Source of the DNA: JAIVJN01 sp036732565 | Lineage (GTDB): Bacteria > Acidobacteriota > Vicinamibacteria > Vicinamibacterales > UBA2999 | Reading direction: 5' to 3' | Assembly (NCBI GenBank): GCA_036732565.1 | Contig: DAINCF010000428.1 | Coordinates: 1-6,318, forward strand | Length of the DNA: 6,318 nt | Part shown: in pieces, positions 1 through 4,721 of the stretch | Layout of the letters: every line of letters begins with the position of its first letter | Numbering within the stretch: position 1 is the first letter of the stretch | Notes under the pieces: model-generated | Databases searched by the model: none | Told to the model about the DNA's origin: nothing | Seen by the model: the letters and a program-made list of their open reading frames with translations, nothing else | Program-made: the position numbers and the translations under genes

Positions 1-287
1 GCGGGAGGGAATCGCCGCTCGGCCTCTTCCCGGACGCGCTCGGCGAGCGCCTCGCGGTCCTTCAGGTAGGCGTCGACTTCAGGCTTGCGCCGGAGGTAGT
101 AGGTGATGACGGAGTACACATCGACCAGCGGAACCGTTGGGTACTGCTGCGCGATTTCCTCGGCGGTCGCACCGGTCTCGAACGCGTCGACGATGGTTTC
201 GAGCGTGACCCGGGTACGCGCCACGCGCACGACGCCATGATCATCGGTGTGGATCGGCACCCGCTCGAGGATGTTCGTCGCGTTCAT
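1..287 (-). CDS. DUF433 domain protein (antitoxin-like), 3' end cut by window edge
   Basis: The reading frame starts at the ATG at 287 and stays open to the left edge (95 residues visible). The protein begins MNATNILERVPIHTDDHG. The core reads TRVTLETIVDAFETGATAEEIAQQY and then VDVYSVITYYLRRKPEVDAYL, which is the DUF433 pattern: a short beta strand, then a small helix-turn-helix-like fold in which the TAEEIAQQYP segment resembles the turn. The last visible part is a charged helix (KDREALAERVREEAERR). In many bacteria DUF433 proteins sit directly upstream of a PIN-like DUF5615 protein and are treated as the antitoxin half of a toxin-antitoxin pair. The partner would lie off the left edge, so this role is inferred. 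AGGG at 295-298 is a plausible ribosome binding site, 7 bases before the start. The ATG at 244 opens a different, meaningless frame. Confidence 0.88.
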   Translation of the reverse strand, partial: MNATNILERVPIHTDDHGVVRVARTRVTLETIVDAFETGATAEEIAQQYPTVPLVDVYSVITYYLRRKPEVDAYLKDREALAERVREEAERRFPP

Positions 288-304
288 GCTGAGACCCTGC
301 TCGA

Positions 305-310
305 ATTATA
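305..310 (-). promoter_or_regulatory. Perfect TATAAT -10 box for the DUF433 gene
   Basis: Read on the minus strand this hexamer is TATAAT, an exact match to the housekeeping sigma -10 consensus, placed 17 bases before the DUF433 ATG. It is one of the few AT-rich spots in a very GC-rich region. No good -35 box lies 16-18 bases upstream, where the sequence is GC-rich. A short inverted repeat (GCGGGC at 312-317, GCCCGC at 329-334) covers the -35 position and could be an operator, or chance in such GC-rich DNA. Confidence 0.45.
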
Positions 311-357
311 GGCGGGCTCTCTCCCCTGGCCCGCTGCCCCTGCGAGAACCGCCTTGA

Positions 358-400
358 TAGACAACAGGGTAGACAATGGCCCGGGAGCCGCTTGTCTACC
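358..400. repeat. Three TAGACAA heptamers: two direct, one inverted
   Basis: TAGACAA occurs at 358-364 and 370-376 (12-base period) and in the opposite direction at 392-398. The second and third copies extend to a perfect 9-bp inverted repeat, GGTAGACAA at 368-376 and TTGTCTACC at 392-400, with a 15-base spacer. The cluster lies about 50 bases upstream of the TATAAT box of the leftward DUF433 gene, so it could be a binding site for a dimeric regulator or a recombinase. No function can be assigned from sequence alone. Confidence 0.5.
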
Positions 401-637
401 TTCATCGGCCGCACCGAACGACTGTCTTGAGCTCGAACAGACGAGCGCGAATCGAGGCGTTCACGCTCTGGGAGGCTCTCAGCGCCCAACCGTCCGATGC
501 ACGAAGCCGTTCAGGTTGAACACGATGGCGACTCCGCGTGCGGCGCACGTCGTTCGCCGGCCGCATCTTACGCGCGGCTTTCACCGACGAACCGGCGGCG
601 CTCTGAGCCGCCGGCCGGGACAGGCAAGACGACGAAT
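401..637. other. Gene-free stretch, no recognised feature
   Basis: No frame on either strand gives a protein-like product here. The open frames that cross it are rich in Arg, Pro, Ser and Ala, as expected for non-coding GC-rich DNA. I see no tRNA, no clear terminator with a T-tract and no sure transposon end. Confidence 0.5.
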
Positions 638-711
638 CGGGGCGTGAGCGACCCCCCGCTTTCGGCCGATCGGCCTTTCAAGCCGCGGCCCCGGGGGTCG
701 CTCACGCCCCG
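638..711. repeat. Perfect 19-bp inverted repeat with palindromic spacer (REP-like)
   Basis: The left arm, 638-656, contains GGGGCGTGAGCGACCCCC. The right arm, 693-711, contains GGGGGTCGCTCACGCCCC. The 19-bp arms are perfectly complementary and enclose a 36-base spacer. Inside the spacer is a second palindrome, GGCCGATCGGCC at 664-675, flanked on both sides by CTTTC. This nested symmetry is typical of dispersed intergenic hairpin elements of the REP/BIME kind. There is no T-tract after either arm, so it is not a standard intrinsic terminator. Whether it recurs elsewhere in the genome cannot be seen from one window. Confidence 0.75.
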
Positions 712-714
712 TGT

Positions 715-824
715 GTTGGCGTCACTGTCTGGCCCGGCGGCAACCGAACGCGGGTGCCCGCAGGCCGTCCTCGTTGTAAGGAATCGACGCGTCCGAGCGT
801 TCATCCAGAGAGAGGGACGCCAAC
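715..824. repeat. 9-bp inverted repeat pair, widely spaced
   Basis: GTTGGCGTC at 715-723 is matched by its reverse complement GACGCCAAC at 816-824, with 92 bases between. The left arm begins 4 bases after the perfect 19-bp inverted repeat. A pair of this length could be chance in GC-rich DNA. I record it because it brackets the gap between two stronger hairpins. Confidence 0.3.
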
Positions 825-845
825 TTCCGCGCCGACGTCACCCTC

Positions 846-874
846 CCCTGGCTCGCCTCAGCGGCGAGCCAAGG
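846..874. repeat. Hairpin, 12-bp stem with one mismatch
   Basis: TGGCTCGCC at 849-857 pairs with GGCGAGCCA at 863-871 around a 5-base loop (858-862). After one C-A mismatch (848/872) two further G-C pairs extend the stem to 846-874. It would fold strongly in single-stranded DNA or RNA. No run of T follows on either strand, so I do not call it a terminator. Confidence 0.55.
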
Positions 875-902
875 CACCGCGATAGGAGCCGCAAGTTCCG
901 CA

Positions 903-920
903 CGGCGTTGCCCAACGCCG
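903..920. repeat. Short near-perfect palindrome
   Basis: CGGCGTTG at 903-910 and CAACGCCG at 913-920 are perfect inverted 8-mers separated by only two bases. The likely fold is a 7-bp stem with a 4-base loop. It is the third of four inverted repeats lying between 638 and 1045. Confidence 0.45.
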
Positions 921-981
921 CGGCGGCCTGCACGTCAGGCGACCCGGACCATCACGCGGTGGATGGTGGGCTCGCTCTCGT

Positions 982-1045
982 TCCCGTCAAGGCGCCTCGC
1001 TGGCGCTCAGCCCACGCCTGCGGCGTGGCTTCGGCCTTGACGGGA
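982..1045. repeat. Nested inverted repeat: outer stem enclosing two hairpins
   Basis: The outer arms are a perfect 12-bp inverted repeat, TCCCGTCAAGGC at 982-993 and GCCTTGACGGGA at 1034-1045. Inside, GCGCC (992-996) can pair with GGCGC (1002-1006), and CCACGCC (1012-1018) pairs with GGCGTGG (1022-1028) around a 3-base loop. The predicted shape is a three-way junction. The arrangement resembles dispersed structured repeats or a structured leader. It ends 91 bases before the small ORF that precedes the recombinase. Confidence 0.6.
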
Positions 1046-1136
1046 GCCTCGATCGAGCCGAAGACCGGCAATTACGTGATGGTCCGGACAGGTCCGCGCC
1101 TTCACATCGTGCCGGCCACTGCCCACGACGTGCACA

Positions 1137-1322
1137 ATGCCCGACTCGAACGAAGTCGAACTCGTTCCGGAACGAGTCACGATCACGCGTTGCCGCGAGT
1201 TGCTCGGCGACGAGGCCGTGGAGCTGTCAGACGAGGACGCCGATGCGATTCGGCGCCACGTCCACGCGATGGCGCACACGCTGATCGAAGTGTTCCTGCA
1301 GCAGCCGGACGGCCGACGCTGA
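1137..1322 (+). CDS. Small acidic protein of unknown function, upstream of and probably coupled to the recombinase
   Basis: The ORF encodes 61 residues, starting MPDSNEVELVPERVTITRCR and continuing with a run of acidic and helical residues (LLGDEAVELSDEDADAIRRH, then VHAMAHTLIEVFLQQ). Unlike the other open frames in this region it has a balanced, protein-like composition: an acidic patch, then an amphipathic helix. Its TGA ends 4 bases before the recombinase ATG at 1327, so the two are probably translated from one message. I recognise no named family. A small companion of a recombinase could be a directionality factor, a regulator or an antitoxin-like protein, but nothing in the sequence decides this. 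No clear ribosome binding site precedes the ATG, which lowers confidence. Confidence 0.58.
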   Translation: MPDSNEVELVPERVTITRCRELLGDEAVELSDEDADAIRRHVHAMAHTLIEVFLQQPDGRR

Positions 1323-1326
1323 CCGC

Positions 1327-2847
1327 ATGGTCACGTCCACAATCGCCTTGAAGACGCGGGACGAGGAGACTACGCTGCGATCCATGGCCGGCGCCGTCAT
1401 CTACATCCGCGTCAGCACCAAGGAGCAGACGGAGAACCTGAGTCTGCCCACCCAGCTCCGGGCCTGCGAAGAGTACTGTCGCCGCGAGGGGCTCGACGTC
1501 CTGGCGCGGTTCAAGGAAGAGGGCGAGAGCGCGAAGACCGCCGACCGCACCGAGCTGCAGAAGCTCCTTACGTTCTGCCGCACCAACAAGGGCCGCGTCC
1601 ACTTCGTCGTCGTGTTCAATCTGACGCGCTTCGCGCGCGACAAGTACGACCACTTCGCGCTGCGCTCGCTCCTGCAGTCGCTGGGCATCTCGCTGCGGTC
1701 GGCGACGGAACCGATCGACGACACGTCCACCGGCAAGCTGATGGAAGGCGTGTTGGCCGCGTTCGCGCAGTTCGACAACGATGTGCGGGCGGACCGAACG
1801 CGCTCCGGCGTGAAGGCCGCGCTCGAACGGGGACGATGGGTGTTCCTGGCGCCGATTGGCTACCTGAATGCGCCGCGCGCAACCGGCAAGAGCTTGATGC
1901 ACGACCCTGAGCGGGCACCGTTGGTGCGAGGAGCGTTCGAGGAGTACGCAACCGGCCGCTACACGAAGGAACAACTCCTCGGAAGAGTTCGGAGTTGGGG
2001 GCTCACGAACCGGCGCGGCAAGCCCCTGACGTCACAGGCGATCGGCGTGCTGCTGCGCAACCAGCTGTACGCTGGCATCGTAGACGTGCCCGAGTATGGC
2101 GTTCGCGGCAAACGCGGCGACTTCGAGCCGCTGATCTCCGAGGACCTGTTCTACCAGGTGCAAGGTGTGCTGTTGGGACGAGTGCCGAGTGCGGCGCCGT
2201 GCCAGCGGGCGCATCCAGACTTCCCGCTGCGCGGCTTCGTCCGTTGTCTGTCATGCGGACGCGCTCTGACGGGCAGCTGGTCGAAGGGTCGGAGCGAGTA
2301 CTACGCTTACTACCATTGCCGCCCGGGCTGTCGCGCGGTCAACGTGACCAAGGCGAGACTCGAAGGACTGTTCGCAGACGAACTCGCGCTACTCCAGCCA
2401 ACTCCAGGCTATATGCGGCTGCTCAAGGAATCGGTCCTGGAGATCTGGAAGGCGCGGAAGGCAGCGGTGCGCGAGGAGGTCGCTCAGGCAGAGCGAGCCG
2501 CAAAGGCGATTCAAGACAAGCTAGACCGCCTCGATGAGGCGTTCCTCTTCGAGCGCTCGATTCGACATCGAGCGGTACGACCGCCACGCCGAGAAATTGC
2601 GCGAGGAGCTCACGCTCGTCCGGATCGAGCGTCACTCAGGCTATCTGGAAGAACTCGACGTAGAAGGCATCCTCGCGTTCGCGGAACGCGTTCTGCCGCG
2701 CGCCGCCGACCTGTGGGTCCAGGCCTCACTCGACCAGCGCCAGCGGTTCCAACAACTGTTCTTTCCAGACGGAATTGCGTTCGACGGAAATCGATTTGTT
2801 CGAACCGCCGTAACCGCACCGGCTTTCAGCTACTTGCAGCCGATTGA
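1327..2847 (+). CDS. Large serine recombinase (resolvase/invertase family), C-terminus frameshifted
   Basis: This is a site-specific DNA recombinase that cuts and rejoins DNA through a serine-DNA intermediate. The N-terminal catalytic domain spans about residues 22-165: AVIYIRVSTKEQ carries the nucleophile Ser30 and Arg28, NLTRFARD lies near 98-105, and NDVRADRTRSGVKAALERGR begins the long helix. A 'recombinase' DNA-binding domain follows (about 175-285). A zinc ribbon has Cys307, Cys310, Cys331 and Cys335. A coiled-coil helix runs from about 370 to 410. After residue 412 the frame becomes an Arg-rich tail with no family resemblance, ending at 2847, while the proper C-terminus continues in the next frame. 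The start at 1327 is 4 bases after the small upstream ORF. The ATG at 1384 (MAGAVIYIRVS) fits the usual family start better and may be the true one; neither has a well-placed ribosome binding site. Confidence 0.93.
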   Translation: MVTSTIALKTRDEETTLRSMAGAVIYIRVSTKEQTENLSLPTQLRACEEYCRREGLDVLARFKEEGESAKTADRTELQKLLTFCRTNKGRVHFVVVFNLTRFARDKYDHFALRSLLQSLGISLRSATEPIDDTSTGKLMEGVLAAFAQFDNDVRADRTRSGVKAALERGRWVFLAPIGYLNAPRATGKSLMHDPERAPLVRGAFEEYATGRYTKEQLLGRVRSWGLTNRRGKPLTSQAIGVLLRNQLYAGIVDVPEYGVRGKRGDFEPLISEDLFYQVQGVLLGRVPSAAPCQRAHPDFPLRGFVRCLSCGRALTGSWSKGRSEYYAYYHCRPGCRAVNVTKARLEGLFADELALLQPTPGYMRLLKESVLEIWKARKAAVREEVAQAERAAKAIQDKLDRLDEAFLFERSIRHRAVRPPRREIARGAHARPDRASLRLSGRTRRRRHPRVRGTRSAARRRPVGPGLTRPAPAVPTTVLSRRNCVRRKSICSNRRNRTGFQLLAAD

Positions 2848-2902
2848 CGGTGGGAATGAAGGTTTGGTGGACCAGACCGGGATCGAACCGGTGACCTCGT
2901 GA
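2563..2902 (+). pseudogene. Detached C-terminal part of the serine recombinase (after +1 frameshift)
   Basis: From 2564 the +2 frame reads DIERYDRHAEKLREELTLVR and later ASLDQRQRFQQLFFPDGIAF, the normal end of large serine recombinases. Joining residue 412 of the upstream frame (LDEAFLFERSI) to this segment restores a continuous protein of about 524 residues, so one extra base, best placed at C2563, breaks the gene. No slippery heptamer is visible, so this looks like a mutation or an assembly error rather than programmed frameshifting. The last dozen codons (LVDQTGIEPVTS, stop at 2900-2902) are the antisense of the tRNA-Ala 3' half, so the end of the protein is borrowed from the tRNA gene. 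Confidence 0.85.
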
Positions 2903-2940
2903 ATGCCATTCACGCGCGCTCCCAGCTGCGCCACTGGCCC
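2865..2940 (-). tRNA. tRNA-Ala, anticodon GGC, CCA encoded
   Basis: The minus strand folds into a full 76-base cloverleaf. The acceptor stem is GGGCCAG with CTGGTCC, including the G3-U70 wobble pair that marks alanine tRNAs. The D stem is GCGC/GCGC, the anticodon stem CGTGA/TCACG, and the 7-base loop ATGGCAT has anticodon GGC at 2905-2907. The T stem is ACCGG/CCGGT with loop TTCGATC. The discriminator is A (2868) and CCA is encoded at 2865-2867. All stems pair, so the gene is probably functional. The restored recombinase frame enters it from the 3' side and overlaps it by 38 bases on the other strand, a typical picture for an element integrated at a tRNA 3' end. Confidence 0.96.
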
Positions 2941-2951
2941 ACTTCGACGCG

Positions 2952-2968
2952 CCTCGCTTGGAGCGAGG
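2952..2968. repeat. 7-bp hairpin between tRNA-Ala and the PiT gene
   Basis: CCTCGCT at 2952-2958 and AGCGAGG at 2962-2968 form a perfect stem around a 3-base loop. It lies 11 bases upstream of the tRNA 5' end and 67 bases downstream of the PiT stop. It could end transcription of the phosphate operon or sit in the 5' leader of the pre-tRNA. No T-tract follows on the minus strand, so a standard intrinsic terminator is not supported. Confidence 0.4.
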
Positions 2969-2976
2969 AACTTCTT

Positions 2977-3005
2977 ATGGTATTTCACCTGTGCCGCCGG
3001 CGCAA
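2977..3005 (-). promoter_or_regulatory. Possible promoter of tRNA-Ala
   Basis: On the minus strand TTGCGC (3000-3005) and TACCAT (2977-2982) are separated by exactly 17 bases. They match the -35 and -10 consensus at 3 and 4 of 6 positions. Transcription would start about 30 bases before the mature tRNA 5' end, leaving the 2952-2968 hairpin in the leader. The match is weak. Confidence 0.25.
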
Positions 3006-3035
3006 CCAGCCGGGGGCGCACGTCGTTGCTGCGCG

Positions 3036-4031
3036 TTACGGCACGCCCACGGCGGCCAACAGATAGAACGTGAACGCCGCAATCAGGGCAGACGCCGGGA
3101 TCGTGAGGATCCACGCCCAGACGATGCGCCCGGCGACGCCCCAGCGGACGGCGGACATGCGACGCGTGGATCCCACCCCGACGATGGCGCCGGTGATGGT
3201 GTGGGTCGTGCTGACCGGCACACCGAGGGACGTGGCGAGGAACAACGAGACCGCGCCGGCGGTTTCGGCCGCGAACCCACTGACCGGCTGCAGCCGCGTG
3301 ATCCGCTGCCCCATGGTGTGGATGATCCGCCATCCGCCCGACAGCGTGCCCAGCGCAATCGCGGCGTGCGCCGCGAGCACTACCCAGAACGGGATCGAAA
3401 ACGTCGTGAGCATGCCGCCGGCCACGAGCGCGCCGGCGATGATGCCCATCGTCTTCTGGGCGTCGTTGGCACCGTGCCCGAGGCTATAGAGCGCCGCCGA
3501 CAGGAGCTGCAGCCGTCGAAAGACCCGATCGACGCGCGATGGCGCGTAGCCGCGGAACAGCCAGTAGATGCCAATCATGAAAATCAACCCGAGGGACAGA
3601 CCGATCGCCGGCGCGAGCACGATGAACACGATCGTCTTGGTCCAGCCGGACGCGATGATGGCCGAGGTCCCGGCCTTGGCCACCGCGGCTCCGGCATAGC
3701 CGCCGATGAGCGCGTGCGACGAGCTCGTGGGCAACCCGTAGTACCACGTGATCAGATCCCACGTGATGGCGCCGATCAACCCCGACAGGATCACGGCCTG
3801 GGTCACGACCGAGATGTCGATCATCCCCGAACCGATCGTCGAGGCCACCGCGGTGCCGAACGTGAACGCGGCAATGAAGTTGAAGAACGCCGCCCAGCTG
3901 ACCGCTTGCCCGGGCGAGAGCACCCTGGTGGAGACCACTGTGGCGATGGAGTTGGCCGCGTCGTGGAACCCGTTGATGAAATCGAAGACGAGCGCGACGA
4001 CGATCACGAGGACGACAAGGGCGACGTCCAC
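3036..4031 (-). CDS. PiT-family inorganic phosphate transporter
   Basis: This is an inner-membrane phosphate permease driven by a cation gradient (PiT family, PF01384), 331 residues. The family's duplicated signature is present: DFINGFHDAANSIATVVSTR at about 17-36 and YSLGHGANDAQKTMG at about 182-196. Each half also carries a conserved re-entrant-like segment, PTSSSHALIGGY at 101-112 and PVSTTHTITGAIVGVG at 272-287. The rest is a series of hydrophobic spans separated by one charged cytoplasmic stretch (about 160-175, FRGYAPSRVDRVFRRLQ). The length fits the compact bacterial form. The start is GTG at 4031, 5 bases after the stop of the DUF47 gene, with AAGG just upstream, so the two genes form an operon. 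The symbol pit would suit the family, but orthology cannot be settled here. Confidence 0.96.
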   Translation of the reverse strand: MDVALVVLVIVVALVFDFINGFHDAANSIATVVSTRVLSPGQAVSWAAFFNFIAAFTFGTAVASTIGSGMIDISVVTQAVILSGLIGAITWDLITWYYGLPTSSSHALIGGYAGAAVAKAGTSAIIASGWTKTIVFIVLAPAIGLSLGLIFMIGIYWLFRGYAPSRVDRVFRRLQLLSAALYSLGHGANDAQKTMGIIAGALVAGGMLTTFSIPFWVVLAAHAAIALGTLSGGWRIIHTMGQRITRLQPVSGFAAETAGAVSLFLATSLGVPVSTTHTITGAIVGVGSTRRMSAVRWGVAGRIVWAWILTIPASALIAAFTFYLLAAVGVP

Positions 4032-4036
4032 GCGCC

Positions 4037-4657
4037 TTATCCGTGTTTGACGACGATGGTCTCGAGGACGTTGGCGACGTCCTCACAGCGATCGGTCGCC
4101 TCTTCGAGCAGGTCGAGCATCTCCTTCCACTTGATCACCGTCAGCGCATCCCGCTCCTCCTCGAAGAGTCGACGCAACGCTTCATCATGGACATCGTCGG
4201 CCGCGTTCTCCAGCCGGTTCACTTCGACGGCGCGGTCGTGGACGCCCGCGCGTCGCTCGAGCTCTTCGATCGCCACCTTGACCTGCATCGACGACTGCCA
4301 GATCAGCGACGCCAGCTCGCGGGCCCCGTAACGCATCGCACTGATGCGGAACCGGCGAACGACATTCGCCGCCGCGTCGATCGCATCCATCACGTCGTCG
4401 AGCGACTTGGCCAGCCCGTGGATGTCCTCGCGATCGATCGGCGTGACGAACGTCGAGTTCAAGCGCTGGATGATCTGGTGCGTAAGGCTGTCGCACTCGC
4501 TCTCGATCTGCTTGATCTGGAGGGCCATGTCCCACGCCGGCGGGTCGGCCGCCAGCATGCGCTCCAGCAGGGTGGCGCCGGAGACGATCCGGTCGGCCAG
4601 TGTGACGAAGTCGGCGAAGAACTTCTCTTCTCGAGGGATCAGACGGAATCGGGCCAC
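4037..4657 (-). CDS. DUF47 family PhoU-like phosphate transport accessory protein
   Basis: This is a 206-residue, all-helical, charged protein of the DUF47 family, structurally related to PhoU and typically encoded next to PiT transporters. The N-terminus FRLIPREEKFFADFVTLADR is the family hallmark. Acidic metal-binding-type motifs recur in the two halves: IESECDSLTHQI (about 50-61) and ENAADDVHDEALRRLFEEE (about 150-168). It is thought to modulate the partner permease from the cytoplasm. I chose the GTG at 4657 because homologues begin two or three residues before FRLIPREEKFF. An in-frame ATG at 4714 would add 19 residues that do not resemble the family. The PiT gene follows after 5 bases. 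No good ribosome binding site precedes the GTG, so a leaderless message is possible. Confidence 0.93.
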   Translation of the reverse strand: MARFRLIPREEKFFADFVTLADRIVSGATLLERMLAADPPAWDMALQIKQIESECDSLTHQIIQRLNSTFVTPIDREDIHGLAKSLDDVMDAIDAAANVVRRFRISAMRYGARELASLIWQSSMQVKVAIEELERRAGVHDRAVEVNRLENAADDVHDEALRRLFEEERDALTVIKWKEMLDLLEEATDRCEDVANVLETIVVKHG

Positions 4658-4666
4658 GCGACGAGT

Positions 4667-4684
4667 ATGTAACGTACATGTTAC
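4667..4684 (-). promoter_or_regulatory. Pho-box-like 7-4-7 direct repeat
   Basis: On the minus strand the heptamers GTAACAT and GTTACAT differ at one base and are separated by four bases, giving the 11-base period of PhoB/PhoP boxes. It lies upstream of a phosphate transport operon, where such a site would make sense. It is only 9 bases from the GTG at 4657, too close for a normal activator site unless the message is leaderless (CATACT, 6 bases before the GTG, could be a -10 box) or translation starts later. It can also be read as an inverted repeat, GTAAC with GTTAC. Confidence 0.4.
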
Positions 4685-4721
4685 GGCGATGTTTCGCGCC
4701 GGCCCGATGCCCAAGGCGCAG

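Noticed and set aside
484..560. Integron attC-like site starting at GCCCAAC
   Set aside because: The left core fits RYYYAAC, but no matching GTTRRRY core follows at the right distance, the inner arms pair poorly and no integron integrase is present.
846..920. Intrinsic terminators at the hairpins
   Set aside because: Neither hairpin is followed by a T-tract on either strand, and no gene ends nearby.
1051..1066. Partial match to the tRNA-Ala 3' region (GATCGA-CCG--GACC, compare 2881-2896) as a second attachment site
   Set aside because: Only 13 of 16 positions match, with no continuous identity longer than 6 bases and no flanking similarity. A true attachment repeat should share a longer exact core.
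497..1351. Long plus-strand open frame (284 codons)
   Set aside because: The product is Arg/Pro/Ala-rich without domain-like patterns. It runs through several inverted repeats and overlaps the more protein-like small ORF and the recombinase start in other frames.
1183..1974. 263-codon minus-strand open frame
   Set aside because: It is antisense to the catalytic domain of the recombinase and has no family-like sequence.
2555..2570. Programmed ribosomal frameshift in the recombinase
   Set aside because: There is no slippery heptamer, no internal ribosome-binding-like stimulator and no clear downstream structure; a simple insertion or sequencing error is the more economical reading.
2958..4331. 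457-codon plus-strand open frame
   Set aside because: It lies antisense to the PiT and DUF47 genes, and its low-complexity Arg/Asp/Gly/His composition is the usual mirror of a GC-rich coding strand.
4685..4721. Terminator after the ankyrin-haem gene
   Set aside because: Only a 5-bp GCGCC/GGCGC stem can form and no T-run follows on the minus strand.
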